From Aquatica leii (lineage: Eukaryota; Arthropoda; Insecta; Coleoptera; Lampyridae), in assembly GCA_035610365.1 (NCBI GenBank), contig CM069438.1, forward strand, positions 55,052,837-55,116,836: 64,000 bases of DNA. Direction: 5' to 3'. The notes under the pieces were generated by a model. That model saw only the letters and a program-made list of their open reading frames with translations. It searched no databases and was not told where the DNA came from. The translations under genes were made by a program, and so were the position numbers. Shown here piece after piece: positions 45,001 through 60,000 of the stretch (position 1 is its first letter; the number at the start of each line of letters is the position of its first letter).

Positions 45001-48000
45001 TGTGTTTTAAATCACTTTTTTGTAAATTATATTTTTTTAAAATTTTGTTCGCCATCTGTCTTATAGTTTCTGAACTAAATAATAATCTATTAATTTTTCG
45101 ACTGGTGAATAGTGGCTGAACTAAACGCGATCATAAAGTTCTTAATTCATCTGCTTAGATGGCAGCACCCAAAAGAAATTTAAAATTTCATTAATGTTGC
45201 TTTTTAAATTACAATTAAGGGTACAAAATTGTATATTTTTGATTGAAATATGTTTCTAGACATCAAATTTACAACTCAAAACACACTGTATGTAGTTTGA
45301 GTTCAATATTTAATGAAAATTTAAAGTTTTTACGATTTTTAGTACGTTCTCTGATTTTCTTCAAAGTTTAAACAACAACAAAAAACAGATAACAATTATT
45401 TGTTTTAATTTAATGTCTTAACAGTTGGATTTAACAATTACAATTAAATTCTGTGTTTTAAATCACTTTTTTGTAAATTATATTTTTTTTAAATTTTGTT
45501 CGCCATCTGTCTTATAGTTTCTGAACTACATAATAATCTATTAATTTTTCGACTGGTGAATAGTGGCTGAACTAAACGCGATCATAAAGTTCTTAATTCA
45601 TCTGCTTAGATGGCAGCACCCAAAAGAAATTTAAAATTTCATTAATGTTGCTTTTTAAATTACAATTAAGGGTACTAAATTGTATATTTTTAATTGAAAT
45701 ATGTTTCTAGACATCAAATTTACAACTGAAAACACACTGTATGTAGTTTGAGTTCAATATTTACTGAAAATTTAAAGTTTTTACGATTTTTAGTACGTTC
45801 TCTGATTTTCTTCAAAGTTTAAACAACAACAAAAAACAGATAACAATTATTTGTTTTAATTTAGAGTATTAACAGTTGGATTTAACAATTACAATTAAAT
45901 TCTGTGTTTTAAATCACTTTTTTGTAAATTATATTTTTTTAAAATTTTGTTCGCCATCTGTCTTATAGTTTCTGAACTAAATAATAATCTATTAATTTTT
46001 CGACTGGTGAATAGTGGCTGAACTAAACGCGATCATAAAGTTCTTAATTCATCTGCTTAGATGGCAGCACCCAAAAGAAATTTAAAATTTCATTAATGTA
46101 GCTTTTTAAATTACAATTAAGGGTACTAAATTGTATATTTTTAATTGAAATATGTTTCTAGACATCAAATTTAACACTGAAAACACACTGTATGTAGTTT
46201 GAGTTCAATATTTACTGAAAATTTAAAGTTTTTACGATTTTTAGTACGTTCTCTGATTTTCTTCAAAGTTTAAACAACAACAAAAAACGTATAACAATTA
46301 TTTGTTTTAATTTGGTGAATTAACAGTTGGATTTAAGAATTACAATTAAATTCTGCGTTTTAAATCACTTTTTTGTAAATCATATTTTTTTTAAATTTTG
46401 TCCGCCATCTGTCTCCTAGTTTCTCAACTAAATAAAAATCTATTAATTTTTCGACTGGTGAATAGTGGCTGAACTAAACGCGATCATAAAGTTCTTAATT
46501 CATCTGCTTAGATGGCAGCACCCAAAAGAAATTTAAAATTTCATTAATGTTGCTTTTTAAATTACAATTAAGGGTACTAAATTGTATATTTTTAATTGAA
46601 ATATGTTTCTAGACATCAAATTTACAACTGAAAACACACTGTATGTAGTTTGAGTTCAATATTTACTGAAAATTTAAAGTTTTTACGATTTTTAGTACGT
46701 TCTCTGATTTTCTTCAAAGTTTAAACAACAACAAAAAACAGATAACAATTATTTGTTTTAATTTAGAGTATTAACAGTTGGATTTAACAATTACAATTAA
46801 ATTCTGTGTTTTAAATCACTTTTTTGTAAATTATATTTTTTTAAAATTTTGTTCGCCATCTGTCTTATAGTTTCTGAACTAAATAATAATCTATTAATTT
46901 TTCGACTGGTGAATAGTGGCTGAACTAAACGCGATCATAAAGTTCTTAATTCATCTGCTTAGATGGCAGCACCCAAAAGAAATTTAAAATTTCATTAATG
47001 TTGCTTTTTAAATTACAATTAAGGGTACTAAATTGTATATTTTTAATTGAAATATGTTTCTAGACATCAAATTTACAACTGAGATCACACTGTATGTAGT
47101 TTGAGTTCAATATTTACTGAAAATTTAAAGTTTTTACGATTTTTAGTACGTTCTCTGATTTTCTTCAAAGTTTAAACAACAACAAAAACAGATCATAATT
47201 ATTTGTTTTAATTTATTGTTTTAACAGTTGGATTTAACAATTACAATTAAATTCTGTGTTTTAAATCACTTTTTTGTAAATTATATTTTTTTAAAATTTT
47301 GTTCGCCATCTGTCTTATAGTTTCTGAACTAAATAATAATCTATTAATTTTTCGACTGGTGAATAGTGGCTGAACTAAACGCGATCATAAAGTTCTTAAT
47401 TCATCTGCTTAGATGGCAGCACCCAAAAGAAATTTAAAATTTCATTAATGTTGCTTTTTAAATTACAATTAAGGGTACTAAATTGTATATTTTTCATTGA
47501 AATATGTTTCTAGACATCAAATTTACAACTGAGATCACACTGTATGTAGTTTGAGTTCAATATTTACTGAAAATTTAAAGTTTTTACGATTTTTAGTACG
47601 TTCTCTGATTTTCTTCAAAGTTTAAACAACAACAAAAACAGATAACAATTCTTTGTTTTAATTTATTGTCTTAACAGTTGGATTTAACACTTACAATTAA
47701 ATTCTGTGTTTTAAATCCCTCTTTTGTAAATTATATTTTTTTAAAATTTTGTTCGCCATCTGTCTTATAGTTTCTGAACTAAATAATAATCTATTAATTT
47801 TTCGACTGGTGAATAGTGGCTGAACTAAACGCGATCATAAAGTTCTTAATTCATCTGCTTAGATGGCAGCACCCAAAAGAAATTTAAAATTTCATTAATG
47901 TTGCTTTTTAAATTACAATTAAGGGTACTAAATTGTATATTTTTCATTGAAATATGTTTCTAGACATCAAATTTACAACTGAGATCACACTGTATGTAGT

Positions 48001-51000
48001 TTGAGTTCAATATTTACTGAAAATTTAAAGTTTTTACGATTTTTAGTACGTTCTCTGATTTTCTTCAAAGTTTAAACAACAACTAAAACGGATAATAATT
48101 ATTTGTTTTAATTTAGTGTATTAACAGTTGGATTTAACAATTACAATTAAATTCTGTGTTTTAAATCACTTTTTTGTAAATTATATTTTTTTTTAAATTT
48201 TGTGCGGCATCTGTCTCATAGTTTCTGAACTAAATAAAAATCTATTAATTTTTCGACTGGTGAATAGTGGCTGAACTAAACTTGACTTTAAAGTTCCTAA
48301 TTCATCTGCTTGGATGGCAGCACCCAAAAGAAATTTAAAATTTTGTTAATGTAGCTTTTTAAATTACAATTATAAGTACTAAATTGTATATTTTTAATTG
48401 AAATATGTTTCTAATAGTCAAATTTACAACTGAGAACACACTGTATGTAGTTGAGTTTTATATTTATTGAATATTTAAAGTTTTTACGATTTTCAGTACG
48501 TTCTCTGATTTTCTTCAAAGTTTAAACAACAACAAAAAACAGATAACAATTATTTGTTTTAATTTAGAGTATTAACAGTTGGATTTAACAATTACAATTA
48601 AATTCTGTGTTTTAAATCACTTTTTTGTAAATTATATTTTTTTAAAATTTTGTTCGCCATCTGTCTTATAGTTTCTGAACTAAATAATAATCTATTAATT
48701 TTTCGACTGGTGAATAGTGGCTGAACTAAACGCGATCATAAAGTTCTTAATTCATCTGCTTAGATGGCAGCACCCAAAAGAAATTTAAAATTTCATTAAT
48801 GTTGCTTTTTAAATTACAATTAAGGGTACAAAATTGTATATTTTTGATTGAAATATGTTTCTAGACATCAAATTTACAACTCAAAACACACTGTATGTAG
48901 TTTGAGTTCAATATTTAATGAAAATTTAAAGTTTTTACGATTTTTAGTACGTTCTCTGATTTTCTTCAAAGTTTAAACAACAACAAAAAACAGATAACAA
49001 TTATTTGTTTTAATTTAATGTCTTAACAGTTGGATTTAACAATTACAATTAAATTCTGTGTTTTAAATCACTTTTTTGTAAATTATATTTTTTTTAAATT
49101 TTGTTCGCCATCTGTCTTATAGTTTCTGAACTACATAATAATCTATTAATTTTTCGACTGGTGAATAGTGGCTGAACTAAACGCGATCATAAAGTTCTTA
49201 ATTCATCTGCTTAGATGGCAGCACCCAAAAGAAATTTAAAATTTCATTAATGTTGCTTTTTAAATTACAATTAAGGGTACTAAATTGTATATTTTTCATT
49301 GAAATATGTTTCTAGACATCAAATTTACAACTGAGATCACACTGTATGTAGTTTGAGTTCAATATTTACTGAAAATTTAAAGTTTTTACGATTTTTAGTA
49401 CGTTCTCTGATTTTCTTCAAAGTTTAAACAACAACAAAAACCAGATAACAATTATTTGTTTTAATTTAGAGTATTAACAGTTGGATTTAACAATTACAAT
49501 TAAATTCTGTGTTTTAAATCACTTTTTTGTAAATTATATTTTTTTAAAATTTTGTTCGCCATCTGTCTTATAGTTTCTGAACTAAATAATAATCTATTAA
49601 TTTTTCGACTGGTGAATAGTGGCTGAACTAAACGCGATCATAAAGTTCTTAATTCATCTGCTTAGATGGCAGCACCCAAAAGAAATTTAAAATTTCATTA
49701 ATGTTGCTTTTTAAATTACAATTAAGGGTACTAAATTGTATATTTTTCATTGAAATATGTTTCTAGACATCAAATTTACAACTGAGATCACACTGTATGT
49801 AGTTTGAGTTCAATATTTACTGAAAATTTAAAGTTTTTACGATTTTTAGTACGTTCTCTGATTTTCTTCAAAGTTTAAACAACAACAAAAACAGATAACA
49901 ATTATTTGTTTTAATTTATTGTCTTAACAGTTGGATTTAACAATTACAATTAAATTCTGTGTTTTAAATCACTTTTTTGTAAATTATATTTTTTTAAAAT
50001 TTTGTTCGCCATCTGTCTTATAGTTTCTGAACTAAATAATAATCTATTAATTTTTCGACTGGTGAATAGTGGCTGAACTAAACGCGATCATAAAGTTCTT
50101 AATTCATCTGCTTAGATGGCAGCACCCAAAAGAAATTTAAAATTTCATTAATGTTGCTTTTTAAATTACAATTAAGGGTACAAAATTGTATATTTTTGAT
50201 TGAAATATGTTTCTAGACATCAAATTTACAACTCAAAACACACTGTATGTAGTTTGAGTTCAATATTTAATGAAAATTTAAAGTTTTTACGATTTTTAGT
50301 ACGTTCTCTGATTTTCTTCAAAGTTTAAACAACAACAAAAACAGATAACAATTTTTTGTTTTTATTTCATGTCTTAACCGTTGGATTTACCAATTTCATT
50401 TAAATTCTGTGTTTTAAATCACTTTTTTGTAAATTATATTTTTTTTAAATTTTGTTCGCCATCTGTCTTATAGTTTCTGAACTACATAATAATCTATTAA
50501 TTTTTCGACTGGTGAATAGTGGCTGAACTAAACGCGATCATAAAGTTCTTAATTCATCTGCTTAGATGGCAGCACCCAAAAGAAATTTAAAATTTCATTA
50601 ATGTTGCTTTTTAAATTACAATTAAGGGTACTAAATTGTATATTTTTAATTGAAATATGTTTCTAGACATCAAATTTACAACTGAAAACACACTGTATGT
50701 AGTTTGAGTTCAATATTTACTGAAAATTTAAAGTTTTTACGATTTTTAGTACGTTCTCTGATTTTCTTCAAAGTTTAAACAACAACAAAAAACAGATAAC
50801 AATTATTTGTTTTAATTTAGAGTATTAACAGTTGGATTTAACAATTACAATTAAATTCTGTGTTTTAAATCACTTTTTTGTAAATTATATTTTTTTAAAA
50901 TTTTGTTCGCCATCTGTCTTATAGTTTCTGAACTAAATAATAATCTATTAATTTTTCGACTGGTGAATAGTGGCTGAACTAAACGCGATCATAAAGTTCT

Positions 51001-54000
51001 TAATTCATCTGCTTAGATGGCAGCACCCAAAAGAAATTTAAAATTTCATTAATGTTGCTTTTTAAATTACAATTAAGGGTACAAAATTGTATATTTTTGA
51101 TTGAAATATGTTTCTAGACATCAAATTTACAACTCAAAACACACTGTATGTAGTTTGAGTTCAATATTTAATGAAAATTTAAAGTTTTTACGATTTTTAG
51201 TACGTTCTCTGATTTTCTTCAAAGTTTAAACAACAACAACAAAAACAGATAACAATTATTTGTTTTAATTTAATGTCTTAACAGTTGGATTTAACAATTA
51301 CAATTAAATTCTGTGTTTTAAATCACTTTTGTAAATTATATTTTTTAAATTTTGTTCGCCATCTGTCTTATAGTTTCTGAACTACATAATAATCTATTAA
51401 TTTTTCGACTGGTGAATAGTGGCTGAACTAAACGCGATCATAAAGTTCTTAATTCATCTGCTTAGATGGCAGCACCCAAAAGAAATTTAAAATTTCATTA
51501 ATGTTGCTTTTTAAATTACAATTAAGGGTACTAAATTGTATATTTTTAATTGAAATATGTTTCTAGACATCAAATTTACAACTGAGATCACACTGTATGT
51601 AGTTTGAGTTCAATATTTACTGAAAATTTAAAGTTTTTACGATTTTTAGTACGTTCTCTGATTTTCTTCAAAGTTTAAACAACAACAAAAAACAGATAAC
51701 AATTATTTGTTTTAATTTAGAGTATTAACAGTTGGATTTAACAATTACAATTAAATTCTGTGTTTTAAATCACTTTTTTGTAAATTATATTTTTTTAAAA
51801 TTTTGTTCGCCATCTGTCTTATAGTTTCTGAACTAAATAATAATCTATTAATTTTTCGACTGGTGAATAGTGGCTGAACTAAACGCGATCATAAAGTTCT
51901 TAATTCATCTGCTTAGATGGCAGCACCCAAAAGAAATTTAAAATTTCATTAATGTAGCTTTTTAAATTACAATTAAGGGTACTAAATTGTATATTTTTAA
52001 TTGAAATATGTTTCTAGACATTAAATTTACAACTGAAAACACACTGTATGTAGTTTGAGTTCAATATTTACTGAAAATTTAAAGTTTTTACGATTTTTAG
52101 TACGTTCTCTGATTTGCTTCAAAGTTTAAACGACAACAAAAATGTACAACAATTATTTGTTTTAATTTAGAGTATTAACAGTTGGATTTAACAGTTACAA
52201 TTAAATTCTGTGTTTTAAATCACTTTTATATATTAAACTTTTTTTAAATTTTGAGCGCCATCTGTCTTATAGTTTCTGAACTAAATAATAATCTATTAAT
52301 TTTTCGACTGGTGAATAGTGGCTGAACTAAACGCGATCATAAAGTTCTTAATTCATCTGCTTAGATGGCAGCACACAATAGAAATTTAAAATTTGATTAA
52401 TGTAGCTTTTTAAATTACAATTATATGTACTAAATTGTATATTTTTAATTGAAATATGTTTCTAGCCATCAAATTTACAACTAAGAACACACTGTATGTA
52501 GTTTGAGTTCAATATTTACTGAAAATTTAAAGTTTTTGCGATTTTTAGTACGTTCTCTGATTTGCTTCAAAGTTTAAACGACAACAAAAACAGATAACAA
52601 TTATTTGTTTTAATTTATTGTCTTAACAGTTGGATTTAACAATTACAATTAAATTCTGTGTTTTAAATCACTTTTTTGTAAATTATATTTTTTTAAAATT
52701 TTGTTCGCCATCTGTCTTATAGTTTCTGAACTAAATAATAATCTATTAATTTTTCGACTGGTGAATAGTGGCTGAACTAAACGCGATCATAAAGTTCTTA
52801 ATTCATCTGCTTAGATGGCAGCACCCAAAAGAAATTTAAAATTTCATTAATGTTGCTTTTTAAATTACAATTAAGGGTACTAAATTGTATATTTTTCATT
52901 GAAATATGTTTCTAGACATCAAATTTACAACTGAGATCACACTGTATGTAGTTTGAGTTCAATATTTACTGAAAATTTAAAGTTTTTACGATTTTTAGTA
53001 CGTTCTCTGATTTTCTTCAAAGTTTAAACAACAACAAAAAACAGATAACAATTATTTGTTTTAATTTATTGTCTTAACAGTTGGATTTAACAATTACAAT
53101 TAAATTCTGTGTTTTAAATCACTTTTATATATTAAAGTTTTTTAAAATTTTGAGCGCCCTCTCACTCATAGCTTCTCAACTAAATAATAATCTATTAATT
53201 TTTCGACTGGTGAATAGTGGCTGAACTAAACGCGATCATAAAGTTCTTAATTCATCTGCTTAGATGGCAGCACCCAAAAGAAATTTAAAATTTCATTAAT
53301 GTTGCTTTTTAAATTACAATTAAGGGTACTAAATTGTATATTTTTCATTGAAATATGTTTCTAGACATCAAATTTACAACTGAGATCACACTGTATGTAG
53401 TTTGAGTTCAATATTTACTGAAAATTTAAAGTTTTTACGATTTTTAGTACGTTCTCTGATTTTCTTCAAAGTTTAAACAACAACAAAAAACAGATAACAA
53501 TTATTTGTTTTAATTTATTGTCTTAACAGTTGGATTTAACAATTACAATTAAATTCTGTGTTTTAAATCACTTTTTTGTAAATTATATTTTTTTAAAATT
53601 TTGTTCGCCATCTGTCTTATAGTTTCTGAACTAAATAATAATCTATTAATTTTTCGACTGGTGAATAGTGGCTGAACTAAACGCGATCATAAAGTTCTTA
53701 ATTCATCTGCTTAGATGGCAGCACCCAAAAGAAATTTAAAATTTCATTAATGTTGCTTTTTAAATTACAATTAAGGGTACTAAATTGTATATTTTTCATT
53801 GAAATATGTTTCTAGACATCAAATTTACAACTGAGATCACACTGTATGTAGTTTGAGTTCAATATTTACTGAAAATTTAAAGTTTTTACGATTTTTAGTA
53901 CGTTCTCTGATTTTCTTCAAAGTTTAAACAACAACAAAAAACAGATAACAATTATTTGTTTTAATTTAGAGTATTAACAGTTGGATTTAACAATTACAAT

Positions 54001-57000
54001 TAAATTCTGTGTTTTAAATCACTTTTTTGTAAATTATATTTTTTCTTAATTTTGTTCGCCATCTGTCTTATAGTTTCTGTACTAAATAATAATCTATTAA
54101 TTTTTCGACTGGTGAATAGTGGCTGAACTAAACGCGATCATAAAGTTCTTAATTCATCTGCTTAGATGGCAGCAGCCAAAAGAAATTTAAAATTTCATTA
54201 TTGTAGCTTTTTAAATTACAATTATAGGTACTAAATTGTATATTTTTAATTGAAATATGTTTCTAATAGTCAAATTTACAACTGAGAACACACTGTATGT
54301 AGTTGAGTTTTATATTTATTGAATATTTAAAGTTTTTACGATTTTCAGTACGTTCTCTGATTTTCTTCAAAGTTTAAACAACAACAAAAAACAGATAACA
54401 ATTATTTGTTTTAATTTAGAGTATTAACAGTTGGATTTAACAATTACAATTAAATTCTGTGTTTTAAATCACTTTTTTGTAAATTATATTTTTTTAAAAT
54501 TTTGTTCGCCATCTGTCTTATAGTTTCTGAACTAAATAATAATCTATTAATTTTTCGACTGGTGAATAGTGGCTGAACTAAACGCGATCATAAAGTTCTT
54601 AATTCATCTGCTTAGATGGCAGCACCCAAAAGAAATTTAAAATTTCATTAATGTTGCTTTTTAAATTACAATTAAGGGTACAAAATTGTATATTTTTGAT
54701 TGAAATATGTTTCTAGACATCAAATTTACAACTCAAAACACACTGTATGTAGTTTGAGTTCAATATTTAATGAAAATTTAAAGTTTTTACGATTTTTAGT
54801 ACGTTCTCTGATTTTCTTCAAAGTTTAAACAACAACAAAAAACAGATAACAATTATTTGTTTTAATTTAATGTCTTAACAGTTGGATTTAACAATTACAA
54901 TTAAATTCTGTGTTTTAAATCACTTTTTTGTAAATTATATTTTTTTTAAATTTTGTTCGCCATCTGTCTTATAGTTTCTGAACTACATAATAATCTATTA
55001 ATTTTTCGACTGGTGAATAGTGGCTGAACTAAACGCGATCATAAAGTTCTTAATTCATCTGCTTAGATGGCAGCACCCAAAAGAAATTTAAAATTTCATT
55101 AATGTTGCTTTTTAAATTACAATTAAGGGTACTAAATTGTATATTTTTAATTGAAATATGTTTCTAGACATCAAATTTACAACTGAAAACACACTGTATG
55201 TAGTTTGAGTTCAATATTTACTGAAAATTTAAAGTTTTTACGATTTTTAGTACGTTCTCTGATTTTCTTCAAAGTTTAAACAACAACAAAAAACAGATAA
55301 CAATTATTTGTTTTAATTTAGAGTATTAACAGTTGGATTTAACAATTACAATTAAATTCTGTGTTTTAAATCACTTTTATATATTAAACTTTTTTTAAAT
55401 TTTGAGCGCCATCTGTCTTATAGTTTCTGAACTAAATAATAATCTATTAATTTTTCGACTGGTGAATAGTGGCTGAACTAAACGCGATCATAAAGTTCTT
55501 AATTCATCTGCTTAGATGGCAGCACCCAAAAGGAACTTAAAATTTCATTAATGTTGCTTTTAAATTACAATTAAGGGTACAACATTGTATATTTTTGATT
55601 GAAATATGTTTCTAGACATCAAATTTACAACTCAAAACACACTGTATGTAGTTTGAGTTCAATATTTAATGAAAATTTAAAGTTTTTACGATTTTTAGTA
55701 CGTTCTCTGATTTTCTTGAAAGTTTAAACAACAACAACAAAAACAGATAACAATTATTTGTTTTAATTTAATGTCTTAACAGTTGGATTTAACAATTACA
55801 ATTAAATTCTGTGTTTTAAATCACTTTTTGTAAATTATATTTTTTAAATTTTGTTCGCCATCTGTCTTATAGTTTCTGAACTACATAATAATCTATTAAT
55901 TTTTCGACTGGTGAATAGTGGCTGAACTAAACGCGATCATAAAGTTCTTAATTCATCTGCTTAGATGGCAGCACCCAAAAGAAATTTAAAATTTCATTAA
56001 TGTTGCTTTTTAAATTACAATTAAGGGTACTAAATTGTATATTTTTAATTGAAATATGTTTCTAGACATCAAATTTACAACTGAAAACACACTGTATGTA
56101 GTTTGAGTTCAATATTTACTGAAAATTTAAAGTTTTTACGATTTTTAGTACGTTCTCTGATTTTCTTCAAAGTTTAAACAACAACAAAAACAGATAACAA
56201 TTATTTGTTTTAATTTAGAGTATTAACAGTTGGATTTAACAATTACAATTAAATTCTGTGTTTTAAATCACTTTTTTGTAAATTATATTTTTTTAAAATT
56301 TTGTTCGCCATCTGTCTTATAGTTTCTGAACTAAATAATAATCTATTAATTTTTCGACTGGTGAATAGTGGCTGAACTAAACGCGATCATAAAGTTCTTA
56401 ATTCATCTGCTTAGATGGCAGCACCCAAAAGAAATTTAAAATTTCATTAATGTTGCTTTTTAAATTACAATTAAGGGTACTAAATTGTATATTTTCATTC
56501 AAATATCTTTCTAGACATCAAATTTACAACTGAGATCACACTGTATGTAGTTTGAGTTCAATATTTACTGAAAATTTAAAGTTTTTCCGATTTTTAGTAC
56601 GTTCTCTGATTTTCTTCAAAGTTTAAACAACAACAAAAACAGATAACAATTATTTGTTTTAATTTATTGTCTTAACAGTTGGATTTAACAATTACAATTA
56701 AATTCTGTGTTTTAAATCACTTTTTGTAAATTATATTTTTTTAAAATTTTGTTCGCCATCTGTCTTATAGTTTCTGAACTAAATAATAATCTATTAATTT
56801 TTCGACTGGTGAATAGTGGCTGAACTAAACGCGATCATAAAGTTCTTAATTCATCTGCTTAGATGGCAGCACCCAAAAGAAATTTAAAATTTCATTAATG
56901 TTGCTTTTTAAATTACAATTAAGGGTACTAAATTGTATATTTTTCATTGAAATATGTTTCTAGACATCAAATTTACAACTGAGATCACACTGTATGTAGT

Positions 57001-60000
57001 TTGAGTTCAATATTTACTGAAAATTTAAAGTTTTTACGATTTTTAGTACGTTCTCTGATTTTCTTCAAAGTTTAAACAACAACAAAAAACAGATAACAAT
57101 TATTTGTTTTAATTTATTGTCTTAACAGTTGGATTTAACAATTACAATTAAATTCTGTGTTTTAAATCCCTTTTTTGTAAATTATATTTTTTTAAAATTT
57201 TGTTCGCCATCTGTCTTATAGTTTCTGAACTAAATAATAATCTATTAATTTTTCGACTGGTGAATAGTGGCTGAACTAAACGCGATCATAAAGTTCTTAA
57301 TTCATCTGCTTAGATGGCAGCACCCAAAAGAAATTTAAAATTTCATTAATGTTGCTTTTTAAATTACAATTAAGGGTACTAAATTGTATATTTTTCATTG
57401 AAATATGTTTCTAGACATCAAATTTACAACTGAGATCACACTGTATGTAGTTTGAGTTCAATATTTACTGAAAATTTAAAGTTTTTACGATTTTTAGTAC
57501 GTTCTCTGATTTTCTTCAAAGTTTAAACAACAACAAAAACAGATAACAATTATTTGTTTTAATTTAATGTCTTAACAGTTGGATTTAACAATTACAATTA
57601 AATTCTGTGTTTTAAATCACTTTTTTGTAAATTATATTTTTTTAAAATTTTGTTCGCCATCTGTCTTATAGTTTCTGAACTAAATAATAATCTATTAATT
57701 TTTTGACTGGTGAATAGTGGCTGAACTAAACGCGATCATAAAGTTCTTAATTCATCTGCTTAGATGGCAGCACCCAAAAGAAATTTAAAATTTCATTAAT
57801 GTTGCTTTTTAAATTACAATTAAGGGTACTAAATTGTATATTTTTCATTGAAATATGTTTCTAGACATCAAATTTACAACTGAGATCACACTGTATGTAG
57901 TTTGAGTTCAATATTTACTGAAAATTTAAAGTTTTTACGATTTTTAGTACGTTCTCTGATTTTCTTCAAAGTTTAAACAACAACAAAAAACAGATAACAA
58001 TTATTTGTTTTAATTTAATGTCTTAACAGTTGGATTTAACAATTACAATTAAATTCTGTGTTTTAAATCACTTTTTTGTAAATTATATTTTTTTTTTAAT
58101 TTTGTTCGCCATCTGTCTTATAGTTTTTGAACTAAATAATAATCTATTAATTTTTCGACTGGTGAATAGTGGCTGAACTAAACGCGATCATAAAGTTCTT
58201 AATTCATCTGCTTAGATGGCAGCACCCAAAAGAAATTTAAAATTTCATTAATGTTGCTTTTTAAATTACAATTAAGGGTACTAAATTGTATATTTTTAAT
58301 TGAAATATGTTTCTAGACATCAAATTTACAACTGAGATCACACTGTATGTAGTTTGAGTTCAATATTTACTGAAAATTTAAAGTTTTTACGATTTTTAGT
58401 ACGTTCTCTGATTTTCTTCAAAGTTTAAACAACAACAAAAAACAGATAACAATTATTTGTTTTAATTTAATGTCTTAACAGTTGGATTTAACAATTACAA
58501 TTAAATTCTGTGTTTTAAATCACTTTTTTGTAAATTATATTTTTTTAAAATTTTGTTCGCCATCTGTCTTATAGTTTCTGAACTAAATAATAATCTATTA
58601 ATTTTTCGACTGGTGAATAGTGGCTGAACTAAACGCGATCATAAAGTTCTTAATTCATCTGCTTAGATGGCAGCACCCAAAAGAAATTTAAAATTTCATT
58701 AATGTTGCTTTTAAATTACAATTAAGGGTACTAAATTGTATATTTTTCATTGAAATATGTTTCTAGACATCAAATTTACAACTGAGATCACACTGTATGT
58801 AGTTTGAGTTCAATATTTACTGAAAATTTAAAGTTTTTACGATTTTTAGTACGTTCTCTGATTTGCTTCAAAGTTTAAACGACAACAAAAATGTACAACA
58901 ATTATTTGTTTTAATTTAGAGTATTAACAGTTGGATTTAACAGTTACAATTAAATTCTGTGTTTTAAATCACTTTTATATATTAAACTTTTTTTAAATTT
59001 TGAGCGCCATCTGTCTTATAGTTTCTGAACTAAATAATAATCTATTAATTTTTCGACTGGTGAATAGTGGCTGAACTAAACGCGATCATAAAGTTCTTAA
59101 TTCATCTGCTTAGATGGCAGCACCCAAAAGAAATTTAAAATTTCATTAATGTTGCTTTTTAAATTACAATTAAGGGTACTAAATTGTATATTTTTCATTG
59201 AAATATGTTTCTAGACATCAAATTTACAACTGAGATCACACTGTATGTAGTTTGAGTTCAATATTTACTGAAAATTTAAAGTTTTTACGATTTTTAGTAC
59301 GTTCTCTGATTTTCTTCAAAGTTTAAACAACAACAAAAAACAGATAACAATTATTTGTTTTAATTTATTGTCTTAACAGTTGGATTTAACAATTACAATT
59401 AAATTCTGTGTTTTAAATCACTTTTTTGTAAATTATATTTTTTTAAAATTTTGTTCGCCATCTGTCTTATAGTTTCTGAACTAAATAATAATCTATTAAT
59501 TTTTCGACTGGTGAATAGTGGCTGAACTAAACGCGATCATAAAGTTCTTAATTCATCTGCTTAGATGGCAGCACCCAAAAGAAATTTAAAATTTCATTAA
59601 TGTTGCTTTTTAAATTACAATTAAGGGTACAAAATTGTATATTTTTGATTGAAATATGTTTCTAGACATCAAATTTACAACTCAAAACACACTGTATGTA
59701 GTTTGAGTTCAATATTTAATGAAAATTTAAAGTTTTTACGATTTTTAGTACGTTCTCTGATTTTCTTCAAAGTTTAAACAACAACAAAAAACAGATAACA
59801 ATTATTTGTTTTAATTTAATGTCTTAACAGTTGGATTTAACAATTACAATTAAATTCTGTGTTTTAAATCACTTTTTTGTAAATTATATTTTTTAAATTT
59901 TGTTCGCCATCTGTCTTATAGTTTCTGAACTACATAATAATCTATTAATTTTTCGACTGGTGAATAGTGGCTGAACTAAACGCGATCATAAAGTTCTTAA